A stretch of DNA of 64,000 nucleotides. It comes from Dendrolimus kikuchii (taxonomy: Eukaryota > Arthropoda > Insecta > Lepidoptera > Lasiocampidae). The stretch is from positions 20,218,710 through 20,282,709 of the forward strand of contig CM034407.1 in assembly GCA_019925095.2 (NCBI GenBank), given 5' to 3'. The notes below the pieces were generated by a model that worked only from the letters and a program-made list of their open reading frames with translations, was not told where the DNA came from and did not search any database. The position numbers and the translations under genes are program-made. This document shows, piece by piece, positions 43,801 through 53,500 of this stretch. Numbering within the stretch: the stretch's first letter is position 1; the number at the start of each line of letters is the position of its first letter.

Positions 43801-46612
43801 TATTATTAGTTTCATATTAAGTATCTATCTATAAAAATAATAATAATATATAAAAAGTATTAATTAACTTATTTATGTGCTGACCATACACTACTACAAA
43901 CACAAAAACTTCTCGAAACCAATTTATCTGTATTTGTCTCTAGTTCAAATCCTCTTCGTGAATGTTCTAAATTTAAAAATAATCTTTAAGCAAACTGTGG
44001 GTTACTATTATTTTTATTTAAGTTTCTGGCTTGGCAGCTAGACCTTTACGCCAGATCTTAGTTTACAATATAGTTTCTTCATTTTCTTAAGCCTATGTGT
44101 AGCACAGCTGAACTGTAGGTAATCAGCTAGTGCCATTCAACGGAGTCCTTGTGACAACTCAAAAGGCCACATTTGACTTTATAGTTCACATTTCTCACAA
44201 AACACATAATTACTACTCCAAAACTATCAATATCCTACAACTATTGTTCATTTTAGAGTAATTTTACACATTTTTAGAAAATAAAACTGCACAGCACAAC
44301 ATTGAGCGACGCCATAAGAGGAAAATCTTTTGACAGCTTAAAAAAGGAATTTTACTTGAGTGAGGCAGTCTGGCACTTACTGCTCTGCCTCGCTTGCCCA
44401 CCTAGTGCACTGTCATGTAGTACTCTGCAGATTGAATAATGTACCGTCTATTTCAAATATGGCGATATGGCTAACGCATCCCATAGAACAGGGGTGGCCA
44501 ACTTGATTCGAACCAAGATCTAGTGTTTACTGACGAAACTCTGCGACCTACTAATGACATTTCTTTAAATTTAATGAAACAATATAGTTCAGTATAAGAA
44601 TAAGTAATATATTTTATTGATGATGCAAGATGAAGATGATGCGCGCAGCAGTTGGTGATTACGTTGGGCAGTCATATTTTTTGGCTTGCCGCGATCGACC
44701 GGTTGGTCACCCCTGCCATAGGACGTTACTTGTAGCAATATTACAGGCCACCAGATGCCACACATGGCCACCCAAAGCCCGAGATGGCCATCGAAAAAGC
44801 CCATGAATGGCCAATTAAGCCGCGGAAGTAGCCAGCGGAAAGCCCGCGAAGGCCACCGAACGCCGCAGATTGGCCAACGCGAGCTGCTGAGAAGCCATCG
44901 TCATGCGGAGAAGACTCCAGCAGCTCCAAACCCAATTACCGGTGGGTAGTTGCCTACTGAGTTGCAGCCGGGGTAAAGAGGTATACTTCGAGGCTCCAAC
45001 CTCCTCATTACAAACCGAGGAAGAAGACCCTGGAAGAAAGTAGCAATATCTTATACCTATGAATTACATACAAATTTTAAGTATATAGAAATTAATTAAC
45101 ATTTTTTACTGTTAAAAAGTTACATTATAATAAAAATTACGATGTTTTCTATATATTTACGTAGCTTTCAAGTGATATTTAAAAAAAAATAGTGAAAAGT
45201 ATGTATGCATTGAATGTTTGGACGATCTGTAGAAAACGTATTAATTGATTGAAATAGATATTGGTGTACCGAGTTATCGGTGACTAAACTAAATCTGTAA
45301 ATGTTTCGAGTTTGCACTCAAAAAAATGTGAATAAAATTAGGAGGCCTAATTCGGATAAGTACATACATACATACATAACTTCACGCCAGTTCCCTTGCG
45401 GGGTAGGCACGAACAACAGAGTGCCATTTAGGCTTATTCTTACACACCTAACTTGCCTCTTTGACCTCCTGACATCACCTTCTGCTAGTACACGATCAAT
45501 TTGATCATGGAAGGTGTGTCGTGGCCTTCCACGACTTCTGCATCCATCCACTTTTGCATTGTATATCTGTTTAGTCATTCTTTCATCATGCATTCTTTCC
45601 ACATGCTCGAACCACCGGAGCAATCCTTTCCTTACCTTCACCCCGACACTCTCTTTCAGAGCAACTCTCTTTCTTACTTCAGTATTACGAACGCGGTCCG
45701 CGAGCGTCACTCCGCAGATTGTGCGCAGTGCTCGCATCTCGACTGCGTTTACTCTACTTTCATGCTCTTTCTTCCATACCCAACTCTCGCTTCCATACGT
45801 GAACGTAGATTCCATAGATTCCAAAAATATAATTTTGTGATTTTTTGTCAGCCAGTCTGCTAGAGCATCGTGTAAACTACTGAATGGATTTAAATGAAAC
45901 TCGAAATAGAGTCGGCTTATATCCTGGGTTGTAATGTAACTTAGGATAATTTTTATCCCGATAAATGACGTCGTTTCCATGATAGACGACAGATGGCGCT
46001 GCAATCGCGTTTAGTGAGTTGAAATCATTAACAAATAGCCATGTTGTCATGAACAACACGTCATTCATGGTATCACTTCAAATCAGGTTGACTTCGACTC
46101 ACCTCTATATTTTGCTGGGCAATCTAGATTATATGGACTTATTTTTTTTGTTATGTGTAAATAATTGAATTAAGTTTTTACGTAAGTAAAATAACTAAAA
46201 ACTAATAAAACTCTAGTCTGTGATATGACAGAAAACAGCCAGCCGTTATTTTAAATTGATTCAGCTTCATTAGAATAATTGTCAGTCGAATGTAAAGTGA
46301 TGATATGCCTGAAATGGATAAGAATGGCCGCTCATTTGGTTGTGCGCAGGCGCAGAGGAGAGCGGCGTCGGCGGCGCGGCGTTCCGCGGCGCGGGCGGCG
46401 TGTGGGGCGGCTGGGGCGCGTGGGGCGCGGTGCGGCCGCCGCCCGGCTTCGGCGCCCCCGCGGCGCCCGTGCGCGCCTACGACCCCTTCCGCTCGCTCGC
46501 CTCCATCTGGGCGCCGGGCGCGCTCGACTGGCGCCCGGACGCCCCCGCCCCCGCCGCCGCCCCCCGACGCCCGTCGCCGCCGCACCACCCGCACGACGAC
46601 GACGACATCTAG
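28736..46612 (+). CDS. TMEM131-family transmembrane protein (5' incomplete)
   Basis: Eleven exons join in phase to 4407 bases (1468 codons plus stop): 28736-28849, 32016-32138, 33965-34152, 34223-34352, 34518-35752, 37390-37514, 37597-37739, 37813-38003, 38084-38320, 38418-40075, 46350-46612. Every internal junction has AG/GT sites. The chain matches TMEM131 in order: PapD/Ig-like luminal domains with QANTSFSVVYLG and RVPLNASVEPLLTMHNP, then VSEVYSSG, a cysteine-bearing segment (GCAPRCYAGL), NNLTIIESVVLRGRG, and one membrane span at about residue 980-1005 (LLRAAATLLAVAALALAIAA). A low-complexity cytoplasmic tail has acidic and basic blocks and ends in PFRSLASIWAPGALDW. In animals TMEM131 proteins help collagen and other cargo leave the ER, with the tail binding TRAPPC8. 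The N-terminal exons (signal peptide and roughly 100-150 residues) are missing from the window or unrecognised. Coding exons are extremely GC-rich against AT-rich introns. Confidence 0.88.
28950..29200 (-). mobile_element. RTE-like LINE family B, 3' fragment
   Basis: It has the CATA tail, CACGCCAGTTCCCTTGCGGG and the coding block up to NAKVDGCRSRGRPR. It joins directly to a plus-strand SINE-A fragment at 29201. Confidence 0.75.
29201..29372 (+). repeat. SINE-like family A, both ends truncated
   Basis: It starts at TGCCTGTCGTAAGAGGCG and stops after GAGCAGCAGCCCATTT. It abuts the LINE-B fragment. Confidence 0.7.
29690..29975 (+). repeat. SINE-like family A
   Basis: It is nearly complete with a deletion in the 3' part (the GGCGATGGTAACC block is missing). 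It is similar in its middle to the copy at 29201, so the two may be locally related. Confidence 0.75.
30165..30352 (-). repeat. SINE-like family A, degenerate reverse copy
   Basis: The poly-T-like start TTTTTTTTTATTGCTGGAGT is followed by the reverse complement of the family 3' half. Confidence 0.6.
30365..30605 (-). repeat. Repeat D (Penelope-tail module), copy 1
   Basis: It is collinear with 47830-48085 and 49652-49925. The core ACCGCTTCGCAATGTGTT ... AGAAGAAGCGGCAAGAAACT is shared with the 3' UTR of the Penelope-like element (23130-23199). See the structure finding. Confidence 0.65.
30606..32015. other. Intronic sequence, largely unassigned
   Basis: A reverse SINE-A scrap lies at 31225-31290 (AAATACCCTACCACCTGGC). 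Segments at 30880-31080 and 31570-31740 look like older repeat sequence but were not classified. Confidence 0.4.
32016..32138 (+). CDS. TMEM131-like exon b
   Basis: 41 codons, phase 0, VSAVGVASEWGVWPLVG through MHNPTHHTIQ. This corresponds to the conserved ARVPVN...INIHNP region of TMEM131. Confidence 0.88.
32139..33224. other. Intron; possible LINE ORF remnant
   Basis: At 33043-33252 a short frame rich in H, T and N ends NNPDTERKNMTHGTS. It directly precedes repeat E, as does a similar phrase at 20340, so it is probably the last part of that element's ORF. The rest is unassigned. Confidence 0.4.
33225..33535 (+). repeat. Repeat E (probable LINE 3' end), second copy
   Basis: It matches 20345-20664 over about 300 bases, ending in AATAATAAAAAAAAAG. 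From 33536 to 33964 nothing is recognised. Confidence 0.55.
33965..34152 (+). CDS. TMEM131-like exon c
   Basis: 188 bases, phase 0 to 2, VSEVYSSGAWVGLRLPGGG to AYI. Acceptor TCGGTTGCAG, donor AG|GTACGA. Confidence 0.88.
34223..34352 (+). CDS. TMEM131-like exon d
   Basis: 130 bases, phase 2 to 0, IKANMTGGGLVVGVEAVPT through RDPPDM. The intron before it is only 70 bases. Confidence 0.87.
34518..35752 (+). CDS. TMEM131-like exon e
   Basis: 1235 bases, phase 0 to 2. It encodes most of the central luminal Ig-like domains, including NVTEYALPLMVYSGKLAFEW and the RVGLRLVNGGPAPL repeat. The GT donor overlaps the CTG|TGA that would otherwise end the frame. GC content is very high and long antisense frames exist by composition. 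Confidence 0.9.
36226..36725. repeat. Degenerate ACTACCAAA minisatellite
   Basis: About 500 bases are built from 9- to 12-base variants of AAAACTACC / GAAACTACC / AAAACTATC with occasional CCAGC interruptions. It is intronic in the TMEM131-like gene. Confidence 0.85.
36840..37110. repeat. Degenerate lepidopteran interspersed repeat
   Basis: Phrases AAATCGGTCCAGTAGTTTTT and GAAAGCGTAACAGACAAACA, with a TTTCGCATTTATAATATTAA end, are typical of lepidopteran Helitron-like repeats. Two similar halves (36885 and 37040) occur. The rest of the intron, 35753-36225, is unassigned. Confidence 0.5.
37390..37514 (+). CDS. TMEM131-like exon f
   Basis: 125 bases, phase 2 to 1, AHEEEASPEVGPGRRSVGRV then ERGCAPRCYAGLDAAHP. 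The two cysteines align with the DPGLQCGDHCY region of TMEM131. Confidence 0.88.
37597..37739 (+). CDS. TMEM131-like exon g
   Basis: 143 bases, phase 1 to 0, GELWLRRAAEPDDAALAED through HVHTTQ. Confidence 0.83.
37813..38003 (+). CDS. TMEM131-like exon h
   Basis: 191 bases, phase 0 to 2, VVQIPVSGVVQWWWPRLVED to SEHKHI. Confidence 0.83.
38084..38320 (+). CDS. TMEM131-like exon i
   Basis: 237 bases, phase 2 to 2, including GDDCLWAEGAFRLGEW and the PDAEVELTLTFAPEAP domain end. Confidence 0.85.
38418..40075 (+). CDS. TMEM131-like exon j (last luminal domain, membrane span, tail)
   Basis: 1658 bases, phase 2 to 1. It starts NNLTIIESVVLRGRG, a signature shared with TMEM131, then ADFTLARVPARLHVRADA, the single membrane helix (about 38875-38950), a basic juxtamembrane region, a DDDED-rich acidic block, a KHHARKEKAAKRR basic block and VRWGASWSSVVAARGG. 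Donor CTCG|GTGAGT. Confidence 0.9.
40225..42733 (+). pseudogene. R1-type ORF2 (reverse transcriptase) pseudogene
   Basis: Pre-RT region 40225-40560 carries an in-frame stop after AEELAVVQG. RT 40816-42012 contains LLPKEGRPPDDPSAYRPI, SIDISNAFNSLP, VPQGSLLGPILWN and FADDT, ending at a premature stop after TLMRRS. The C-terminal block resumes in shifted frames to 42733 (VQTGHGCLSKYLHRI, SFCEQVMSQKE). Several frameshifts and stops make it inactive. The endonuclease domain is absent. Confidence 0.8.
40225..42985 (+). mobile_element. R1-type non-LTR retrotransposon, 5'-truncated and decayed
   Basis: It is in sense orientation inside the last intron of the TMEM131-like gene. ORF2 is recognisable from WAVSWLDSKLAEELAVVQG through EVYWWTSE, the RT domain and the C-terminal zinc-knuckle region. 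A 3' UTR follows from about 42735 with a perfect 12-bp stem (42750-42761 with 42785-42796), ending near TCATCAAAAAAA. R1-clade elements usually target rDNA or telomeric repeats, so this copy is off-target or from a relaxed lineage. Confidence 0.78.
42986..44488. other. Intron, mostly unassigned
   Basis: At 43500-43700 the plus strand reads FKLPKNKPNWKPTIIIDDFD followed by QQVIQRTIHNF, resembling an N-terminal segment of a transposon-encoded protein seen in insects. It is short and uncertain. Nothing else is recognised. Confidence 0.35.
44489..44715. mobile_element. hAT-type MITE
   Basis: 227 bp with inverted ends CAGGGGTGGCCAAC / GGTTGGTCACCCCTG. It is flanked by 8-base repeats CCATAGAA (44481-44488) and CCATAGGA (44716-44723), differing at one base. 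This is the TSD length of hAT elements. No coding capacity. Confidence 0.82.
44740..44905. repeat. GGCCA-periodic segment
   Basis: GGCCA or GCCA recurs seven or more times with AAGCCCGCGA-like spacers of about 20 bases. It may be a decayed tandem repeat. From 44906 to 45360 nothing is recognised. Confidence 0.4.
45361..45820 (-). mobile_element. RTE-like LINE family B, longest fragment
   Basis: The minus-strand frame runs from TFTYGSESWVWKKEHESRVN through RTICGVTLADRVRNTEV, RGRPRHTFHDQIDRV and the shared end, with a small deletion before the terminal block. CATA tail at 45361. This copy best shows the family is a LINE reverse transcriptase C-terminus. Confidence 0.8.
45821..46349. other. End of the last TMEM131-like intron
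   Basis: At 45840-46080 there is an old repeat with GACGTCGTTTCCATGATAG and CAGATGGCGCTGCAATCG, phrases common in lepidopteran transposons. The acceptor at 46349 is preceded by TTTGGTTGTGCGCAG. Confidence 0.4.
46350..46612 (+). CDS. TMEM131-like final exon k
   Basis: 263 bases in phase 1, ending at TAG 46610-46612. It encodes GVWGGWGAWGAVRPPPGFG, then YDPFRSLASIWAPGALDW and a DDDDI terminus. The SLASIW...W motif corresponds to the C-terminal end of TMEM131. GCGCAGGCGCAG at the acceptor gives two AG choices 6 bases apart, adding or removing two codons. Confidence 0.85.
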
Positions 46613-47716
46613 AAGCCCGCGACGGCAGCCCCGTTTGTTTGTACTTAACCGTCTCTTGGATCTGCTGGTGACATCCACTCTGTGCGACTCGAGTGAACTG
46701 TGATCGACTGTTATTCCCTAGTGATTTCGATGACCGATGACTGTTTTGTGACTTGGGTACTTTTACTTTTTATGCCTATATTTGGCAACAAAACATCACT
46801 TTGGACTCGGTTATTTCCAGATTGTTAATTTGTTAAGAGTAAACTTAAAGGTAAACAGAAACCCTTATGGTTTAACGTGGTGGTCTGTCCGTTGCGTCTC
46901 AGTTATCTCTACTAGAACAGCTAAATATAACATTAATCTAGCAATGAAATGTTTATGGACGAGTGTCACTCGGCCATAACTGTGCATTAATTTCAGGAGT
47001 CGGATTGCGCAACAATCCAGATCTGTATTGTATTTATAAAGGAGCTCTGCCTGCGTGAGTCCGCAAACAACAAAATGTTTGTTCACTCAATAGTTATATG
47101 ACTTGTTTTGTTAAACAGTTCTGTACTAAGAGAATTGTCAACGATAAAAATATTGTGATAGCTATCTTCCCTATGACTTGAAACACATAACAGTTAACGA
47201 ATGAGATTAATGACAACTTACAGATGTCAGGTCTTTATAATTTACCATTGGTAAAAAATTTAAACCCGTAATAAGTCAAAGAATTAGTAGAATAAAGGAA
47301 CCTGACAAGAATGAATAGAACTGAATGCCAGCTTCCAACATCAGTACGTTCATTTGCTTTACAACTGGTTACAATTTGAAATAAGCTACACATGCAATGT
47401 CAATTTTCTACCAATATTAAGGTAAAGAATGTATAGTGAGATATAAAAACCCAGCTTAACAGTGTTATTCATAAATATAGATTAATTTTTAAGTAATACT
47501 TTAAACAGTTATTTAAAGAAAATTATTTTCATAAACACTATTTAGATTTAATAACCTGTTTCAATTAGCTGGCAGATTAAACAACCTCAACCCCACTGTT
47601 TAACTCTCTTAAGTAACAAAATGGCGGACAAAACGATTGTTGCTTTTAACAACTGGTGTTTGATTTTGTGAAGATTGGGACAAAAATTGGAATCTTTTGT
47701 TTTCAGTGACTATTTA

Positions 47717-47816
47717 CATACATACATACATACATACATAACTTCACGCCAGTTCCCTTGCGGGGTAGGCACGAACAACAGAGTGCCATTTAGGCTCATT
47801 CTTACACACCTCATTT
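47717..47816 (-). mobile_element. RTE-like LINE family B, terminal 100 bp
   Basis: CATA repeats followed by CACGCCAGTTCCCTTGCGGG and about 60 bases of coding end. Confidence 0.7.
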
Positions 47817-47829
47817 ACATTTACATCAT

Positions 47830-48085
47830 TCAAATTCAAGTTTTTATTCAAAATAAAGTTCCACTGGAGAACACTCTTTGAAGGTCATACATGTCAGTTA
47901 ACTTCTTATTCTATGTACACTGCTTCGCAACGTGTTGATGCTGTAAAGGAGAAGCGGCAAGGAACTCGCCAGCAACACGTCTAGCTAAATATTGTTTTTA
48001 TATTTATATATATTTCATACTCTATTTATATCTCAAATTCTTTTCTTTTATAAGTTTTGTACAGAAGGATGTTACACAATTAATT
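47830..48085 (-). repeat. Repeat D (Penelope-tail module), copy 2
   Basis: AAATTCAAGTTTTTATTCAA, then the core TGCTTCGCAACGTGTTGATG ... AGCAACACGTCTAGC. It is matched by 49652-49925. Confidence 0.7.
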
Positions 48086-48734
48086 TTTGAAGAATTGAGC
48101 AAGATGTATTATTAGGTATATACGAATTCAGGCATCCTAGTGCTGAAGTTTACAGGTATACCTTGGACCCTATGATGGACTATCTACAACAATATGAAAA
48201 TAAAATCACAATGATTGTAAACCTAGCTTCAATTATAAATAACACTCTTTTATGTGCGCAACAAGTTCCTAGGGTTAAGTTAAGTAGTATTTAGTTAAGC
48301 AATGTAAAATTTTTGTTTATGAATAAGAAATTTAAAAAAACATGTTTAAGTCTTAATCAGCTGCTTAGTTAACTAATGTTTGGAACGTTAATTAACAAAT
48401 TATGAATAACACTGTAAATGTTTTGTCTATTATGTGCGAGTCTTAGGGAAGGTGTGTATCAATGTGAATGGGGGGGATGCCGCGGTGCGCTAGTCAACCC
48501 CCCCACCGCACCCCTCCGGCGCCCCCCCCGCACTTTAGCCAGATCTGAACATTCAACGAACAAAATATGATAACACTGCATTCGTTTTATTTTGTATTTT
48601 TCCCTCGCATCGGGGTCACTCCGAACCTGACGTTAACAAAACGCAATGAGAAAGAGATGTTAGATGTAGTGCGCGGCGTGCACTCCATGTCTTAGTGTTT
48701 CCTACTTGATCGTCTCTGTTCAAGACTGAATAAA

Positions 48735-49651
48735 CTTACATTTTCTCAAAAGATTTTTCTAGTTTTATTTGCTAATACCATTAAAATAATAGATGTTTAT
48801 ATGATCTAACACTAATACATACTACAAATACACAATCTTGGGGTTAAACTTTTATAATTTGATGAATAGGTATTGCAAATTACAAACCACCAACATATAG
48901 GAGAATCATAAAGTATTAAGTTTATTGAGAATTTGTAATCTGAGTAATTAGATTATAAATTTATGGTATAATATTCTACTGGGCGATTTTTTCTTCTGAT
49001 CTATTAGGCTAAAACACAAATTGGATCAATCAAGATCTGTTAAATGGTTTTTGAGAGGGAGCGGGGGCATTTTGGTTTAAACACTATGTTCGGAATACAG
49101 ATATAGAGTTAATACATACGCCGGTTTTCGATTGTTACGCGATTTATACGAGAACATTTTTTTAGCACATCGAAAAGGAGATGTCGCGGAATCGCCTTGA
49201 GGACGCACGGTGTGATTGCTCTCGTGTAATATATTTGATTTTATTGGGAATTTTAGATATTTACTAGTGAGTGGAACACTATAATAGTAATGATAAGTAA
49301 ATATACTCAGGGAGCAAGTGGTTGTGTTGAAATAGGACGAGGCGCGGGTGTATTTGGACAGACATTTTATCCATCCCCCGTAGTGTTTCCCTTGTAGTAG
49401 TAGCCTAGTAGGATATTTTATATATTTCCTCTCAAGATGCGTCCTTCCCTTAAAATACTGACGGATTAATGTTCCTCCTTGTTCCTATTCCCACCACCGC
49501 CGACTGAAGTACCAGGTCAGTACCTAATACCTAAGTACTAAAAGTTACCTTGTGGGTTTATGCCGTCGGGTTAGTGATCCCGCCGTGTACGGTACACATT
49601 AAGTGTTCATAAGTTACAGGAGCGGAAGTCCCTCGCCATTTTCAAATACAA
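48735..49651. other. Intergenic, unassigned
   Basis: No gene or matched repeat seen. Confidence 0.4.
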
Positions 49652-49925
49652 ATTCAAAACTTTTTATTCAAAATAAGTTCCACTGGAAAACACTTTTTGA
49701 AGGTCATACATGTAAGTTAAAATTTAATTTTTACTTCCTATTCTATGTACACCGCTTCGCAACGTGTTGATGCTGTAAAGGAGAAGAAGTGGCAAGAAAC
49801 TCCCCAGCAACACGTCTAGCTAAATATTGTTTTTCTTTATATTTCATATTCTATTTATATCTCAAATTCTTTTTTTTTTAACAGAAGTATGTTACAGAAT
49901 TACTTTTTGAAGAATTAATGGAGTT
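49652..49925 (-). repeat. Repeat D (Penelope-tail module), copy 3
   Basis: The minus strand ends with AATAAAAAGTTTTGAATTTG, a 3' tail common in lepidopteran retroelements. The structured core is at 49751-49815. Confidence 0.7.
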
Positions 49926-50372
49926 GTAGCAAACAATGCATACTCAATAAGACCAAGACAATAAAAGGAAAGAAAAATAATGTTATAGTTATAATAATGA
50001 CATGACGTGCTAAAATGTTATGCTGCAATATGTCTCCACAAATTCCTTAAAAGCATTGCAAGATTTGAGAAACCTTTCACACTGCCAGTGTTTACTTTAA
50101 ATACGTACCAGAATAAAACAAACACTATGTTATTATTTAATATTGACTATTTTATTCTATGCACCAATTACCTAGAACCCCAAAACATTTAAAACAATGC
50201 TCATAAATTCTTCACAGATCTCTGAGAAATATATAAATAATCATTGCAAAATAAAATCTCACATGTTTTCTGAGATTATACATTCACAATTCATATCACA
50301 TTGCACATATACCTCTCATGCAAAGGTCCCAATTTCTTTATTAACATTGAACACAAAGATAATGATGTACTG
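49926..50372 (-). other. Dim1 3' UTR and intergenic
   Basis: Minus-strand AATAAA signals lie at 50342-50337 (very close to the stop) and 50156-50151, the more plausible poly(A) signal. Confidence 0.5.
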
Positions 50373-50586
50373 CTAATATCTGTATTTGGTGGAGTAATCT
50401 TTGGGTGAAACAACTAGACCTCGGCCTTTACGAGCCCCCCGGTACACTGTCTCAATGATGTCTATCATCTCCTGCTTGTCTTCCAGAGGCCAGTTGATCT
50501 TGTTGTTGTTTCCGGTGCCCAGATCAATCATGATGTGCTTGTTACGGAAGAAGAACATCACTGTGCACGGGTCATATAATTCATAC
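50373..50586 (-). CDS. Dim1: Dim1 exon 3
   Basis: 214 bases, completing the split methionine codon and ending in KYRY and TAG. Acceptor CCAG. Possible poly(A) signals on the minus strand at 50342-50337 and 50156-50151. Confidence 0.96.
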
Positions 50587-53500
50587 CTGGAACAACAATA
50601 AGTAATAGAATGTAAAATTTATAATCTAAAATAAAGATTAATTTTTTTTAAAAGAGGTAGTTTTTTTTATTCGATTTTTAAACAAATTATCCGATGACGT
50701 CATTGGGGACAACTTTACATTAATTCCTTTGCCTATAAAAAGAAAATAATCATATTAATCTGTGCTACTATTTAAATGTTACTGTCATTATTCATTATGA
50801 CACATCGTAATCATTTTAGTGTGGCCAGCTTAGCAATTTTATCGGTAGATTTATTTTATATATTTTGGTGTTCAACATTTATTATTTTCTAAAGTTACCG
50901 TTAAGTTATTTAAAGTGACCTTTAGTGAAAAATCAATATAATATAACTTAAACTGAATAATGTACAGTTAGACTGAATACCATTAATTGATAATCAGGCA
51001 TAAATTACCTATTAGACACCATTGCGATATTATTACTTTTTTTAATTTGTAATAAAGTATTCTTTCGGCGATTGCAACAGATAAAGCTCATTCGACCACT
51101 AAAATACTTTGATTTGGTATCACATTTGGGTTATCATTTTATAATGTCTGATACTTAGACATAGTCTCATTATCCAATGATGTTGTCAATCCAGTTAAAA
51201 TAAAAAGGTTGTATTGTCAGTTTCAATTGAGGAGGGGGGGGGGGGGGGTATTATTAGTCAGACCTTTAAAAAAAATATCAGTCGTTAGGACTGCACTTCA
51301 GAGATAAAAACTTGGTATCTGAGCGTGACGGTCGTGCGAATTCAGTGCATTTTCCCCATCCTAGAAGTATCTACCGAAGTTTTCAATTTAAAAATCATGG
51401 CGATGTTCGATAAGGTCTTTTTTAAGTCAGTATGTTGGGAGTTACTTTCCTACACACACGTGTGTACCTACAAGAATTACAAACTTTAGTAATTTCACTA
51501 TTATCAACCTGGCAACATTGGGTATTTAGGCTTTAGATCGGCGGTTAATGCAGCATTTCTAAATTCTAATATTATTCATTACAATTAATTTCGTCCTTAG
51601 AAAAATCTTCTAAAGTCATCCGACAAAAAAGTGAACTGTTTTATTAATGAAAATGTATTAAATATTTTCTCTTTCTAAACATGGCCGGATCTTCAAATAG
51701 GAGTGTTAATTTTGTAAAGGCTGATACGCTAAACCTACCTAACATGTAATGTTATTAGAGTACATAGCTATACTCGTAGTACATATTGGAGAAATAAGAG
51801 GAGCTAAAATCCTGATGTAAGTAGTTTTGTGAAGGTTTCTAAATTCAACATGTTCGTCCATAGATCTTCCTTCCTTCTTTCCTTTTATAACCTGTGTAGT
51901 ATATTACTATTCCTGTCTGTAAATTTCATCCATATAAGAAACCAGTAATGTTAATTATTAGTTAATATATGATTGATGTAAGTATACTTTGTGTTGAAGT
52001 CAAAATTCATCTAAAATGTGCACCTATTTATAGAAAAATAGCTACATGTCTCACTCATTCATTAGAAACTGATTAAAATAATATTAATTACTTATTTGAT
52101 AATTTGGTACAATCAATAAATCAGCAACCTATATTACTTTCTTAATGATCTATAATACAAGTAAAGTATCTCATATAAATACATACAAATAAAGGAACAG
52201 ACATTGCACCACTGCCCTGGCGGTTAGATAGTGTGTTTGATTACTAATGTATGTTATGGATCTGATCTTATACAACAAATTACCGGAAAATATGAAACTC
52301 TCCAGTAGTTTTAAATATATTCACTTGCCGGCTTAAAAGTGATTAATTAAGCACATCTATGGCTTGAAGGATTTCATGGAATATGAAGATTTGTGACAAA
52401 TACCTTAATGATTGTAAATCTCTTAATAATATGATTTTGATGTGTAATATAGTTACTAATATGAAAAATTATGACTTAAATAAGGACTATGCAAGTAATT
52501 AAATAGACACTTTATATCTTTTTTTCAGGTTCAGAAAAAATTTGCAACAACTTTTCTGCATAAGCAAGGGTTATGCTTGATCATAGAATTTTATGACTTA
52601 TCCACTGCAGTTTACATGAAAACTTTATGTATAGAAAAAACCAAATGCTAGCCTGCAGAAAAAAGAAAAAGATAAAACTGAACATTTCTGAAAAGCTTAT
52701 ATAATATGTCCTAAATTATTATTAATAAGTGTTTAAGTAAATAAACAAGTTTAACTGCTAAAAGTTATTTATTATTTCATCTTGCAAAATAATAAGTCAA
52801 AAGATATATTTTATTAATCAATTCATATAAATATATGGCATATACAAATTTATAACTCACAATAGTTTGCTTTCAGTATAGAAACCATCTTATTCTTATA
52901 ACTCGTAATGTGAACTCTTAAGACATCAGTCAAAGTAAAGCTAAAATATTTTTGGAGGAATGTTAAATATTCATATATTGTTTACATGAATTATAACTAA
53001 TAACATCTAGATTTATGTATATATAAAAATAAGTTATTTAAAATAGCCATCCTTGTTTTCAATTAATTAAGCTTTAAAGATATAGGCCATTCTTCTATGG
53101 TGGTACTAATCTTTTCAATCAGTTTCCATTTATTGATTTGGGCTCGCTTGAGATAAATTCAGGTTCTGGTGAACTTTTTGTATGCCATTAGCTCCAATGC
53201 AGTTCATAAAGAATACTCCAAAGAATTCAAGTCAGAACTCGACGAAGGCCAACCTATGCTCTGAACAAAGTCTGACAAATTGGCTTGCAACCAATGTTGG
53301 ATTGAATTAGCTTCATGGGAGGGTACAGAGCCCTGTTGGAAAATCCACTGCTATCCAGCGAATAAAGTATCACTTAATGCTTAAATCATTGTTTCCAATA
53401 TGTGATTTTGGACGTCCTTCTAACTTCTGGCGCAAGGTGTATTGTTTTGCCAGTTAAATTTTCTTCCACCGTGATGATCTTCTCATCAGTAAACAGGTTA

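Larger units (their letters stand above)
46613..48734 (+). other. Probable 3' UTR of the TMEM131-like gene
   Basis: AATAAA occurs at 47291-47296 and at 48729-48734. Either could end the transcript. A LINE-B 100-bp terminus (47717-47816) and repeat D (47830-48085) lie between them, which favours the earlier signal unless those insertions are tolerated. Confidence 0.45.
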
